Shown one piece after another: positions 25,957 through 34,776 of a DNA stretch of 64,000 bases. The stretch is from Flavobacteriales bacterium. Its GTDB lineage: Bacteria > Bacteroidota > Bacteroidia > Flavobacteriales_F > PHOS-HE28. The translations under genes and the position numbers were made by a program. Below the pieces are notes generated by a model. The model was not told the DNA's origin, did not search any database, and saw only the letters and a program-made list of their open reading frames with translations. Position 1 is the stretch's first letter; every line of letters begins with the position of its first letter. The stretch spans positions 962,245 through 1,026,244 of the forward strand of contig JAMLHB010000001.1 of the NCBI GenBank assembly GCA_023957375.1, given 5' to 3'.

Positions 25957-26904
25957 CTACACCGCCACATCGACGGGTACCACCAAAGGGTCGGTGGTGC
26001 GCTTCAAATGCGGGCGGACGGCCGTTTGAACAGCGTCCTTGAGCATCTGCAGCAGTTGCCCCTTCACACTATGCCGGTAGGAAACCAGGCTGATCTCACG
26101 TACCGGTACGGGTGCCTTGAATGCCCTGACCCCTGCTTCCCGGGCCAGTGGCATGCCAACAGTGGCCAGCTCGGGCACCACGGTCAGCCCTCCCTGCGCA
26201 TCCACCATGCGCATCAGGGCTTCGATGCTACCGGACACGTATGCGAACCGGCCTCCGGCCGCCCCGCGTTCACGCAACTGGCACAGGTCCAGCACCTGGG
26301 AGCGCAGGCAATGGCCTTCCTCCAGCAGCCACAGGCGGTCCGCATGGATCTCCGACGGCAGCACATACTGCTTGCGCCCGATACCTTCCTGCGGTGACAC
26401 ATAGAGCAGAAAGCGCTCATTGAACAAGGGTTCCTCCCTGAGCCCGGCCACGCCCAACGGGGTGGCGAGCAACCCCACATCCAAGCGGCCGTGCACCAGG
26501 CGGTCGATGATCTCGGCCGTGGTGAGTTCCTCCACGCTTAAGCGGATGCCCGGATACCGCTCCAGCAGGCCGCCCAGGAACAAGGGCAACAGGTACGGCG
26601 CCAGCGTGGGGATCATTCCGATCCGCAGGTCGCCGCTCTGGTCTTGCCGGGTGCTGTCCGCCATGGTTCTCAGCACTTCCACCTCTTTAAGCACGGCACG
26701 CGCCTGTTGCACGATCATTTCCCCGTCCGCCGTGGAAACAACCGGCGATCGGCTGCGGTCGAACAGCACCACGTCAAGCTCCTCCTCCAACTTCTTCACC
26801 ATGCTGCTCAGGGTGGGCTGGGTCACGAAACAGGCTTCCGCAGCACGGCCGAAGTGGCGGTGCTCGTCGATCGCCACGATGTATTGAAGCTGTTGGATGG
26901 TCAT
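25957..26904 (-). CDS. oxyR: Hydrogen peroxide sensor and LysR-type regulator OxyR
   Basis: A 315-residue LysR-family activator. The N-terminal winged helix is plain (MTIQQLQYIVAIDEHRHFGRAAEACFVTQPTLS). The regulatory domain contains EEGHCLRSQVLDLC. Counting from ATG 26904, these two cysteines are residues 199 and 208, the same numbers and spacing as the disulfide pair of E. coli OxyR, so peroxide sensing is very likely. It is divergent from the peroxiredoxin-ahpD operon with a 118-base control region. The frame is open far upstream, but that would cross the control region and the peroxiredoxin gene. Confidence 0.93.
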   Translation of the reverse strand: MTIQQLQYIVAIDEHRHFGRAAEACFVTQPTLSSMVKKLEEELDVVLFDRSRSPVVSTADGEMIVQQARAVLKEVEVLRTMADSTRQDQSGDLRIGMIPTLAPYLLPLFLGGLLERYPGIRLSVEELTTAEIIDRLVHGRLDVGLLATPLGVAGLREEPLFNERFLLYVSPQEGIGRKQYVLPSEIHADRLWLLEEGHCLRSQVLDLCQLRERGAAGGRFAYVSGSIEALMRMVDAQGGLTVVPELATVGMPLAREAGVRAFKAPVPVREISLVSYRHSVKGQLLQMLKDAVQTAVRPHLKRTTDPLVVPVDVAV

Positions 26905-26936
26905 GGGCGGAAAGATAAGGCATTCATTGGATCTAT

Positions 26937-26992
26937 CTATGACACGATAGAAACATTCAGTTTGATTTATGACCTCGCACTCGCGACCTTTG
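26937..26992 (+). promoter_or_regulatory. Putative OxyR site and promoter of the peroxiredoxin operon
   Basis: A dyad CTATGACACGATAG (26937-26950, CTAT-N6-ATAG) resembles paired OxyR half-sites. It is followed by TTTG at 26961-26964 and GACCTTTG at 26985-26992, 20 bases apart, matching a Bacteroidota -33/-7 promoter with one mismatch. The dyad sits just upstream of the -33 element, as expected for an activator. Confidence 0.5.
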
Positions 26993-27022
26993 CCGCAGGA
27001 TAAAAGATCAACCGCCCCGTAA

Positions 27023-27625
27023 ATGGGCAAAAACACCACACACATGGCAACCAATGCACAAGTACAATTAGCCCCCCAGCGGATGGTGGGCTTGGGAAGC
27101 ACCTTCCCGATCTTCCGGAAAACCGCTTGCGTAAGCATCGAAAAAGGCAAGGAGTTCGCCGAACTGAGCAGCGACGACCTCACCAACACGCCGGGCCGCT
27201 GGACGGTGATGTTCTGGTGGCCGAAGGATTTCACCTTCGTGTGCCCCACGGAGATCGCCGCCTTCAACAAGGCCCATGGCGACTTCAAGGACCGCAATAC
27301 GCAGCTCATCGGGGCCAGCACGGACAGCGAGTTCGTGCACGCCGCCTGGCGCCGCGACCACGCCGACCTGAAGGACCTGAAGTTCCCCATGCTCGCCGAC
27401 ACCAGCAAGAGCCTCTCCGAGGAATTGGGCATCCTTACGGCCGATGAAAAGGTCGCCTACCGCGCCACCTACATCATCGATCCCGATGGCGTGATCCGCT
27501 GGGTGAGCGCCTACGACTTGAGCGTGGGCCGCAGCGTGGACGAGGTGCTGCGCGTGTTGGACGCCCTGCAAACCGACGAACTCTGCCCCTGCAACTGGAC
27601 CAAGGGCGAAGCCACCCTGAACTAA
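27023..27625 (+). CDS. 2-Cys peroxiredoxin (AhpC/Prx family)
   Basis: A 200-residue thiol peroxidase that reduces hydrogen and organic peroxides. The peroxidatic site is DFTFVCPTE (Cys74 from this start), and the resolving region DELCPCNW has Cys188 and Cys190 near the C-terminus. The Cys-Pro-Cys resolving motif replaces the usual single VCP cysteine. A start at 27044 (MATNAQVQ) is equally plausible. It is divergent from oxyR and followed by ahpD after a 2-base gap, so AhpD is the probable electron donor in place of AhpF. Confidence 0.93.
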   Translation: MGKNTTHMATNAQVQLAPQRMVGLGSTFPIFRKTACVSIEKGKEFAELSSDDLTNTPGRWTVMFWWPKDFTFVCPTEIAAFNKAHGDFKDRNTQLIGASTDSEFVHAAWRRDHADLKDLKFPMLADTSKSLSEELGILTADEKVAYRATYIIDPDGVIRWVSAYDLSVGRSVDEVLRVLDALQTDELCPCNWTKGEATLN

Positions 27626-27627
27626 CC

Positions 27628-28224
27628 ATGGAACAGGCCATGACCGCATATGAGGAAGGCACCGCCGCCTTGTTGGAAGAGGTGGGAGCCCCGGTGGAAC
27701 ATGCCAACGCCGCCCTGCAATTGTTGGGCGGCACGGCATCCCGCTATGCACGCGACCTGAAGTTGAACTTGAAGGCCGTGCTCAAAAGCGCACATCTGAG
27801 CGATAAGGAGGCCGCCTTGCTGGCTTTGAGCGTTGCGGCCAACCAGAAGAACGATCTGCTCACGGGCCACTTTCGCACCCAGGCTGAACAGGCCGGTGCC
27901 ACCGTGGAGGAAACCGCCGAAGCCGCAGCCTGTGCCAGTCTTTTGGCCGCCAACAACGTGCTGTACCGGTTCCGCCACTTCGCCGGCAAGGAGAAATATC
28001 AGGAGCTGCGGCCCGGTTTGCGCATGAACATCATGATGAACCCGGCCACGGGAAAGCACCTCTTTGAGCTGATGAGCCTGGCCGTGAGCGCGGTGAACGG
28101 CTGCGAGCAGTGCGTCAAGAGCCATGAGGCATCACTGATCGGCCTCGGTGCCACGGAAGAACAGGTATGGGACGCTATCCGGATCGCCTCGGTAGTTTGC
28201 AGCTACGACCGGATCGTACACTGA
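27628..28224 (+). CDS. ahpD: AhpD-like alkylhydroperoxidase (carboxymuconolactone decarboxylase fold)
   Basis: A 198-residue all-helical protein with the AhpD active site NGCEQCVKSHE (Cys159, Cys162, His166). In mycobacteria AhpD passes electrons to AhpC. The N-terminal half is a degenerate second CMD-type helical bundle, and full length matches AhpD rather than the shorter single-domain relatives. It is cotranscribed with the peroxiredoxin and ends 20 bases before a terminator hairpin. Confidence 0.88.
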   Translation: MEQAMTAYEEGTAALLEEVGAPVEHANAALQLLGGTASRYARDLKLNLKAVLKSAHLSDKEAALLALSVAANQKNDLLTGHFRTQAEQAGATVEETAEAAACASLLAANNVLYRFRHFAGKEKYQELRPGLRMNIMMNPATGKHLFELMSLAVSAVNGCEQCVKSHEASLIGLGATEEQVWDAIRIASVVCSYDRIVH

Positions 28225-28244
28225 CCCCTGCACCCCGGAACAAG

Positions 28245-28275
28245 GAAGCCGCCTCCCAAGGGCGGCTTCTCTTTT
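28245..28275 (+). terminator. Rho-independent terminator after ahpD
   Basis: GAAGCCGCC (28245-28253) pairs perfectly with GGCGGCTTC (28261-28269) around a 7-base loop, followed by TCTTTT. It lies between convergent genes. Confidence 0.8.
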
Positions 28276-28292
28276 CCAGGAATAGCTTCCGA

Positions 28293-31200
28293 TCAGGGCA
28301 ATTGCTCCATGCGCACAGCAGTAGGGCTTTGGCCGCCCAGGTTCAGCAAGACCAGGTCCCGGTCGTTGCTGGCCCCTGTAAAACGCACCAGGCCGTCCAA
28401 ATTGAGGTCTTCCTTGTGATAGCCGGAAATTTGGGCCGTGGGGGAACCGCCTCCCAGCTTGGAGAGGATCGCATCCCGATCGTTGTTCAACCCGGTATAT
28501 TTGAGCATCCCGTCCCCCAAGGCATTACCGGGCCAAAGCGCCATTATACCCGAGGCTACTTCCTTCTGCGCCCCTGAGCCGTATGTTGACATGGACGATT
28601 TCGTGAAATCCAGCACAAGGCCCCGTTTGTCAACCTGCACCCACATGCCGGCCATGGCTCCCAAATGGTTCCGGTGCCGCAAGGCCACGAAATACAGGTC
28701 CTGGGCAACGTTGAAGATCAGCTGCGAGCGGCCGTCGGTTGCCACCACATCGCCGTCGCGCTGGAGCAGAACCGCCTTGGTGGCCACCACCTGTGCCATG
28801 TTCACCTTGCTCCTCAACTCCACCAGCACCCAATCCACCACGGCGTTCTTTCCCTGTACGCCCAACATGGCCGCCTGCACCGTTTCACCGCCTCCGCCCC
28901 CGGCCTGGGTGTAGCCAAGCGCCGTATAGGGTTCTTGCAACGGGATGGCTCCGCGAACGCGCAAGTCGTCGCGCATCATTCCGCTTGCCGTTGAATAAGC
29001 TCCGCCCAGGGCCGCCCGCAGGGTGAGGTTCGGCCCGCAATCCTGCCAAGGTGCCACGTTGCTTCCGCCGATCTCCGCCAAGACCGGGTTTCCGGGGCGG
29101 GTCCAACGAACGGTCACATGGTCACCCCCGCTGCCTTCCTTGTGCAACAGCTCGAAGTAGTAATACTTGCCCGCCACCAGGTTAATGCTCCCGCTTTGTT
29201 GCGCGGGGTACTTGTTGTATTCCGTATCCCCGGTGTAGCCCGGCACACTGCAAATGGCCTCTTTCAGCTCCGGTGCGGCGTTGGGACTGAGGTAAAATAC
29301 GCCGGCATCATCACAGGTGAGGTTGAAGCTGTACAGCCCGGTGGTGGACGGGATGATGTAGCCGCGCATCCGCGTGCCGTAATTGTTCGCGTAGTTCACG
29401 GGCCCGCGAATGGTGGTAGGGGTTGTGGAGCCCGTGGGCGCATCGGGGTAATTGGCGTTGTTGAGCAGGGCGTTCACCGTGCCGCCGGAGATGCCGGTCC
29501 AATACTCGCGCAGCACACTTCCCGTTGCACCTACGCATTGCGGCGGGTCCATGTTGTACCCCCGGATCACGGCAAGCGCGGTTGACTTCAGGCCCATGTT
29601 ATCGGTTACCGTGAGCTTTACCTGGTATTCGCCCGTTTCGGTGAAGTTCTTGGCCACCACGGGGCCCGAAGCAAAGGTGCCATCCCCGAAATCCCACTGG
29701 TAATCCACCACGGTCCCGTTATCCATGCTTTGGCTTGCATCCAACGTGCTGTTGAACGGTACCAATCCTTGCGACTTGGAGGCTATGATCACCGCTGTTG
29801 GTGCAATGCGGTCGCAATCGGGGTACAAGTGGCGCACCACCGTGGTGCTGAGCCCGCCGGGGTCGGTGACGGTGAGGTTGACTTCGTAATGGAACGGATC
29901 CTCATAGCAGCCAACACCGGAGATGATGGTGGAGGTGGAGGGTGCGTTGTCCACCGGTTCGGGGTGCACATGGATGTTGTGGTGCAACACGGTTTGCCAT
30001 GCGAAGACCAACTGGGCGTTGGGGGTTTGTGCATCGCTTACGGCCGCTTGCAGCGCGATGGTGGTATCCTTGCCCACCGGGTAGAGCTGCCCTTCGGGGA
30101 AACTGGTGATCGCCACTGAAGGCGGCGTGTTGTTCACATTTACCTTGATGGTGGCACTGTTCGCCTGGTTCTGGTCATCGCGCACCGTGAGGGTGACCGT
30201 GTACACGGTGGGCACCCCCGGGGACGCGGTGAAGGTGTGCGATGGGTTCACCGCCGTGCTGGTGCCGCCATCGCCAAAATCCCACAAGTACGAAAGTGGC
30301 CCGTTCTCCGGGTCGGTGCTGTTGCTCCCGGTGAACTGCACGGCCAAGGGCCCCGGTCCGTAGAGCACGCTCTGGCCCGCCACCGCTACGGGGGGCAGGT
30401 TGGTAACGCCCAAGGGCGACACCTTGCGTATTTGGCCCGTTTCATAGCGCACGTACCACAAGGCGCCATCCGCCCCTTCGCGCAAGCATACAATGGCCCC
30501 CATGTTGGACGCGAAGTTGGCCACTTGCACCGCCTTGTTGTCCGAGGTCATCACCACCCGGCGGATCCATGCACCGGCATAGTCGGCAATGAAGTAGCTG
30601 CCTTGATAGCCCGCTGGCCAGCCAGTGCCTGAAATGAAGGTGGCCCCCACGGAGGCGTTCCCTCCGAAACGCGGGCCTGGCACGGGCGATTGGGGATTGT
30701 CCAGGTCGTACTGTACGGCGGTATTTCCGTTGAAGGCGCTGCAACGGGATTGGTTCCCGTGCGCCCAATCGATCACGGGCCGGGTGTGCGAGAACACGGG
30801 GATGTTCGGCGGGATGAACTGCAGGGGGTCGCACGGATTGGGCAGGCCGGTGGGGTGGTTGAGGGTTTCCTGGGCAATGAGGTCCTGGAAATCAAAGCAC
30901 GATTTGCCGCACCCCCCTTGGCCGTACAACGGATTGGGGGCTGCCGGATTTTGCACCCGCGCGATCGAATAGCCGCCATTCTGCTCCATGCCCTCGAAAA
31001 TGGGCCAGCCGAAATTCTGGCCTCCGGTATAACAGACATCCATTTCCTCGTAGCTGCTCCACCCCACATCCCCGATGTAGAATACCCCGGGATTGCCTGC
31101 CGAGGGATCTGTGCTGCCGGTACCCGGGCGGTAGGTGAACCGGTATGGGTTCCTCAGGCCCAAGGCCCACACACGGCTTTGCGGGGAACGGGGTTCCGCG

Positions 31201-31991
31201 GCATTGAAGAATGGATTGCTGGGCACTCCTTCGCCTGTGGCGGGGTCGATGCGCAGCATCTTGCCGTTCATGCTGTTCACCATTTGCGCCCGCATGGCCC
31301 CCACGTTCTCATCGGGGCGCAGGATGGAATCGGCCATGGCTTGGGCATAATAGGTCTGCGGTTCGCTGCCCACGTCCACCAGGTTGTAACTGGCGGCATC
31401 CCCCACCGTGAGCAGCAAGGTGCCGTCCTTCCCGAAGACCAACGCGCCTGTGCTGTGTGATTCGTAAAGCATGGGAATGCCGGTTTTCCTCGTCTCCCCG
31501 ATGAGCACATGGCGGCTTCCCGTGTTCACGGTATTGAACGCAGGACCTTGCGCCGTATAGCGGGTCAAGCGCATGATGGTGGCGTTGAAGTATTCGTTGG
31601 TGGCCGCGTTGTACGATGCGGTGCCGTAGTTCATCAGGTAATGCCGGTCCACCGTGTAAAGCAGATAGAGGTACCCGTTGGACAGGAAATTGGGGTCGAG
31701 GGCAAAACCCAGGCAGCCATGGTCCCGCCAATTGCCCACTTCCTCGCTGATGTCGATCAACGGCGTTGGCAGGCGGACGCCATTCTCCACAATCCACACC
31801 TTGCCGGACTTTTCCCACACATACAAGCGGTTGTTCGCATCGAAGGTGAACCCCACCGGTTCGGTAAAGCCACTAACCACCACGGCGTCATTAAAGCCGG
31901 CTGGGACACTTTGTGCAGCAAGTCGACTCAAGGAACAGGTGCAAACAACCAAGGCACTTAAGAGGATCCGGGCAAAAAACATCCTTGCCAT
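28293..31991 (-). CDS. Secreted multidomain protein: glucose/sorbosone dehydrogenase-like propeller, PKD, PA14
   Basis: A 1232-residue exported protein. A signal peptide ends RLAAQS (start ATG 31991). Residues about 30-630 form a PQQ-type sugar dehydrogenase (GSDH) propeller: GFTEPVGFTFDANNRLYVWEKSG, GCLGFALDPNF, VWALGLRNPYRF and IGDVGWSSYEEMD. A PKD domain follows (LSYLWDFGDGGTS), then a beta segment, a second PKD (VVDYQWDFGDGTF) and a PA14-like carbohydrate-binding domain (about 915-1060, TGLYSFNLTCDDAGVFYL, KYYYFELLHKEG). The C-terminus holds a duplicated motif with KYTGLNNDRDAIL and RFTGASNDRDLVL, a dockerin-like Asp-rich repeat. Probably acts on or binds extracellular sugar. No standard T9SS type A or B sorting domain was recognised. 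Confidence 0.82.
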   Translation of the reverse strand: MARMFFARILLSALVVCTCSLSRLAAQSVPAGFNDAVVVSGFTEPVGFTFDANNRLYVWEKSGKVWIVENGVRLPTPLIDISEEVGNWRDHGCLGFALDPNFLSNGYLYLLYTVDRHYLMNYGTASYNAATNEYFNATIMRLTRYTAQGPAFNTVNTGSRHVLIGETRKTGIPMLYESHSTGALVFGKDGTLLLTVGDAASYNLVDVGSEPQTYYAQAMADSILRPDENVGAMRAQMVNSMNGKMLRIDPATGEGVPSNPFFNAAEPRSPQSRVWALGLRNPYRFTYRPGTGSTDPSAGNPGVFYIGDVGWSSYEEMDVCYTGGQNFGWPIFEGMEQNGGYSIARVQNPAAPNPLYGQGGCGKSCFDFQDLIAQETLNHPTGLPNPCDPLQFIPPNIPVFSHTRPVIDWAHGNQSRCSAFNGNTAVQYDLDNPQSPVPGPRFGGNASVGATFISGTGWPAGYQGSYFIADYAGAWIRRVVMTSDNKAVQVANFASNMGAIVCLREGADGALWYVRYETGQIRKVSPLGVTNLPPVAVAGQSVLYGPGPLAVQFTGSNSTDPENGPLSYLWDFGDGGTSTAVNPSHTFTASPGVPTVYTVTLTVRDDQNQANSATIKVNVNNTPPSVAITSFPEGQLYPVGKDTTIALQAAVSDAQTPNAQLVFAWQTVLHHNIHVHPEPVDNAPSTSTIISGVGCYEDPFHYEVNLTVTDPGGLSTTVVRHLYPDCDRIAPTAVIIASKSQGLVPFNSTLDASQSMDNGTVVDYQWDFGDGTFASGPVVAKNFTETGEYQVKLTVTDNMGLKSTALAVIRGYNMDPPQCVGATGSVLREYWTGISGGTVNALLNNANYPDAPTGSTTPTTIRGPVNYANNYGTRMRGYIIPSTTGLYSFNLTCDDAGVFYLSPNAAPELKEAICSVPGYTGDTEYNKYPAQQSGSINLVAGKYYYFELLHKEGSGGDHVTVRWTRPGNPVLAEIGGSNVAPWQDCGPNLTLRAALGGAYSTASGMMRDDLRVRGAIPLQEPYTALGYTQAGGGGGETVQAAMLGVQGKNAVVDWVLVELRSKVNMAQVVATKAVLLQRDGDVVATDGRSQLIFNVAQDLYFVALRHRNHLGAMAGMWVQVDKRGLVLDFTKSSMSTYGSGAQKEVASGIMALWPGNALGDGMLKYTGLNNDRDAILSKLGGGSPTAQISGYHKEDLNLDGLVRFTGASNDRDLVLLNLGGQSPTAVRMEQLP

Positions 31992-32210
31992 GGGAAACGG
32001 TTTTTCAATTAGTCGAAAATGAAATGTCATTCGTCGTGCGAAATTGAAGACTAATGGGGTGATTGTCAACTTCTCAGCCAGGTTCTTTTCAACATTCCGC
32101 CGTCCGGCCTCCCCCCCGCACCGATGGGTCATCGCGGAAGGATGCCATCTGCTCGTGCCCGCTGGCCGCACAACCTTGCCCAAGCCTGACAATTGCCACG
32201 GCGCGACGGA

Positions 32211-32218
32211 TAATTTCG
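32211..32218 (+). promoter_or_regulatory. -7 box of the TolB-like lipoprotein gene
   Basis: TAATTTCG, a TAnnTTCG variant, ends 16 bases before the ATG at 32235. The 243-base gap 31992-32234 also serves the divergent GSDH gene and shows no gene of its own. Confidence 0.45.
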
Positions 32219-32234
32219 CGCCCCATTTCAAACC

Positions 32235-33368
32235 ATGAACAAATCAATTGCCCTTCTTCCCTTGGTCGCGCTCTTCAGCTGCGGCAGTCCTTCCGAACCT
32301 ACCACCACCCCACCGCCGGTTGTGCAAGCCGCCGCCGGGGAGCCGGACAGCGCCTTCTGGAACGCGGATGCACTGATCGACAGCGTGGAACGGCAACACT
32401 TTGAGCACTTGCGCCAGATCACCTCGGGCGGTGATAATGCCGAGGCCTACTGGAGCTTCGACGGCAAGAAGCTCGTTTTCCAGGCTACCGTGCCCAAATG
32501 GGGCGAAGCCTGCGACCAGATCTATGTCTTCAACCCCTTTACCGATGACCTGCTGGCGAACAAGCCGCAGCAAGTGAGCCTCAACGGCGGGCGCACCACA
32601 TGCAGTTACTTCCTGCCAGGCGACAGCTTGGTTCTTTTTGCCAGCACCCACCTGGGCGACACGGCGTGCCCTCCGGTGCCCCCGCACGTGCCCGGTGGCA
32701 AGTACACCTGGCCAATCTATCCCAGCTTCGACATTTTTGTGAGCGACCTCAAGGGTAACCTAGTGAAGCGCATGACCGACACGCCCGGCTATGATGCCGA
32801 AGCCACCGTATCGCCCAAAGGTGACCGCATCGTGTTCACCAGCATGCGCAATGGCGACATGGACCTGTACACCATGAACATCGACGGCAGCGACGTGAAG
32901 CAGATCACGCACGATCTGGGCTACGACGGCGGGGCCTTCTTCAGCCCTGACGGCACCAAACTGGTGTGGCGTGCCTCACGGCCCACCAAGCCCGAGGACG
33001 TAAAGGAATACAAGGACCTGTTGAAGCAGGGGCTGGTGCAACCCACCCAGATGGAGGTGTTTGTGGCCAACGCCGACGGCAGCGATGCCAAGCAGATCAC
33101 CAACTTGGGCAAGGCGAATTGGGCGCCCTATTGGCACCCGGACGGGAAGCACATCATTTTCGCCAGCAACCACGCCACCGAGCGCGGGTTCCCCTTCAAC
33201 CTGTTCATGATCGACATGGACGGGCAGAACCTGCAGCGCCTGACGAACTCGGACATGTTCGACGCGTTCCCCGTGTTCAGCAGGGATGGCAAGTATTTGG
33301 TGTTCAGCAGCAATCGCGGAGGCCAAGACCATGACACGAACCTCTTCATCGCCAAGTGGAAAGAGTGA
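32235..33368 (+). CDS. TolB-like PD40 propeller lipoprotein
   Basis: A 377-residue exported protein, probably a lipoprotein: MNKSIALLPLVALFSCGS has a lipobox-like Cys at residue 16. At least five PD40/TolB-type blades follow, such as AEATVSPKGDRIVFTSMRNG, GGAFFSPDGTKLVWRAS and AFPVFSRDGKYLVFSSNRGG. This is a beta propeller used for protein or peptidoglycan interactions. It lacks the N-terminal domain of true TolB, and no pal or tol genes are nearby. Monocistronic, ending at a strong terminator. Confidence 0.8.
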   Translation: MNKSIALLPLVALFSCGSPSEPTTTPPPVVQAAAGEPDSAFWNADALIDSVERQHFEHLRQITSGGDNAEAYWSFDGKKLVFQATVPKWGEACDQIYVFNPFTDDLLANKPQQVSLNGGRTTCSYFLPGDSLVLFASTHLGDTACPPVPPHVPGGKYTWPIYPSFDIFVSDLKGNLVKRMTDTPGYDAEATVSPKGDRIVFTSMRNGDMDLYTMNIDGSDVKQITHDLGYDGGAFFSPDGTKLVWRASRPTKPEDVKEYKDLLKQGLVQPTQMEVFVANADGSDAKQITNLGKANWAPYWHPDGKHIIFASNHATERGFPFNLFMIDMDGQNLQRLTNSDMFDAFPVFSRDGKYLVFSSNRGGQDHDTNLFIAKWKE

Positions 33369-33391
33369 TCGGACCAAGGGCTTGCCGATCA

Positions 33392-33429
33392 AGGGAGGGC
33401 GAAGGGCAACTTTCGCCCTCCCTCGTTTT
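33392..33429 (+). terminator. Rho-independent terminator after the TolB-like gene
   Basis: AGGGAGGGCGAA (33392-33403) pairs perfectly over 12 bases with TTCGCCCTCCCT (33412-33423), followed by CGTTTT. Confidence 0.88.
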
Positions 33430-33561
33430 CAGCCTGTACTTGTAACGCCTTTGGTCGCCCGGATGAATCGAGCGCTGCCTGCGGGCCATGGGCTTGCACC
33501 GCATTCGGATCGGGAACGATCGCACGCATTCATCCCTGAAAGCGCGAACTTCGCCCCACGC

Positions 33562-33897
33562 ATGAACGAACCACCACCATCTTCCCGGCCTGGCTGGATG
33601 CAACGCTTGGGCCAGCGCTGGGGCGTGGGCCCGACCCGCGTGATCTTGATCCTGGTGGTGTTCACCTGCACCGGTTTCACCGTGATGTTCCTGAAACGTC
33701 CGGTGGTTGCCCTTTTCACGGAGGGAGGGGAACAACCGTTTTGGTTCTCCATCCTCTACTACCTGTTGATCTTGCCCGTATACAACGTGCTTCTGCTGGT
33801 GTACGGCACCCTGTTCGGGCAGTTCCGGTTCTTTTGGAATTTCGAGAAGCGGTTCCTCAGCCGGATCTTCCGGCGCAGGAAACCCGCCGGGCAATGA
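33562..33897 (+). CDS. Small two-span membrane protein (DUF6787-like)
   Basis: A 111-residue protein with two hydrophobic segments (VILILVVFTCTGFTVMFL and FSILYYLLILPVYNVLLLVYG) and a C-terminus FFWNFEKRFLSRIFRRRK. The FWxFEKRF ending is typical of DUF6787 proteins of Bacteroidota, whose function is unknown. ATG 33562 follows a CGAACTTCG promoter-like stretch; the longer open frame upstream overlaps the previous gene and terminator. It converges with vsr. Confidence 0.7.
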   Translation: MNEPPPSSRPGWMQRLGQRWGVGPTRVILILVVFTCTGFTVMFLKRPVVALFTEGGEQPFWFSILYYLLILPVYNVLLLVYGTLFGQFRFFWNFEKRFLSRIFRRRKPAGQ

Positions 33898-33915
33898 GCA
33901 CCAAAGAGCCCATTG

Positions 33916-34365
33916 CTACCCTTGCCTTTCCAACACCCGTTCCACGCGCCTCACTTGGCTTTCCGGAAATTTCCGCATCCGGCATTCCCAGATGGTGACC
34001 ACCCGCCAGGCCGCTTTTCGCAAGGCGCGCACGTTCCGCTCGTCGCGTTGCACATTGCGGTCCAGCTTCTCCTCCCAAAAATCCCGGTGCGTCTTCGGCC
34101 GCCGGGGCTGGCAGTGGGGGCAGCAATGCCAGAAACACCCGTGGATGAACACGGCCACCTTCCTGCCTACAAAGGCTATATCGGGCTTGCCGGCCGCCTT
34201 GGCATAGTTCAAGCGGTAGCCTCGTATGCCAGCGTCCGTCAAGGCTTTCCGCAACATGCGCTCAGGGCCCGTGTTTTTGGAGCGGATGCGGCTCATTTGC
34301 TCGCTGACGCGGGCATCCACGGGTACGGGGGCCCGGCCATCACGGAGGTAACTGTGCTTGGCCAT
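33916..34365 (-). CDS. vsr: Very short patch repair (Vsr) DNA mismatch endonuclease
   Basis: Nicks next to T:G mismatches that arise when 5-methylcytosine deaminates. The 149-residue product shows the family blocks SRIRSKNTGPERMLRKAL, AGKPDIAF (catalytic Asp), VAVFIHGCFWHCCPHC (His and zinc Cys residues), RTHRDFW-like KTHRDFWEEKL, and RVVTIWEC. Start ATG 34365 is fixed by a CAAAGTTC (minus-strand GAACTTTG) promoter box 9 bases upstream, which lies inside the longer TTG-started frame. No cytosine methyltransferase gene is in the window, so it is an orphan here. Confidence 0.93.
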   Translation of the reverse strand: MAKHSYLRDGRAPVPVDARVSEQMSRIRSKNTGPERMLRKALTDAGIRGYRLNYAKAAGKPDIAFVGRKVAVFIHGCFWHCCPHCQPRRPKTHRDFWEEKLDRNVQRDERNVRALRKAAWRVVTIWECRMRKFPESQVRRVERVLERQG

Positions 34366-34427
34366 GCGGTGCCACAAAGTTCGGGGCCGGTTCCGTCCAT
34401 TCCCAGCAACCGGGCTTCCTTTGCCCC

Positions 34428-34754
34428 ATGAACTGGATCATCCTGATCATTGGCGGATTGTTCGAAGTGGGTTTCACCACGTGCATGGGCAAGGCTCAAG
34501 CGTCAACCGGCACCACCGCGCTGATGTGGTGGGGCGGGTTTGCGATCAGCGTATGCCTGAGCATGTATCTGCTGCACCGCGCCTCGCTCTCGCTCCCCAT
34601 CGGCACGGCCTACGCTGTATGGGCCGGCGTGGGCGCCATCGGCACGGCACTGATGGGCATCCTGGTGTTCAAGGAACCCGCCGACATTGGGCGGCTGTTC
34701 TTCATTTTCACGCTGGTGGCCAGCATCGTGGGCCTGAAATTGGTAACGAACTGA
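34428..34754 (+). CDS. Small multidrug resistance (SMR) family transporter, SugE/Gdx-like
   Basis: A 108-residue inner-membrane protein with four helices. The essential Glu lies in the first helix (IIGGLFEVGFTTCMGKA), and PIGTAYAVWAGVGAIG is the SMR signature. GKAQAS after the first helix and the lack of the EmrE-type tail favour the SugE/Gdx (guanidinium exporter) branch over broad drug efflux, but this is not certain. The -7-like box TTCCTTTG ends 4 bases before the ATG. It is divergent from vsr. Confidence 0.88.
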   Translation: MNWIILIIGGLFEVGFTTCMGKAQASTGTTALMWWGGFAISVCLSMYLLHRASLSLPIGTAYAVWAGVGAIGTALMGILVFKEPADIGRLFFIFTLVASIVGLKLVTN

Positions 34755-34776
34755 CCGCGCGGCTGCCTGCGAACCG

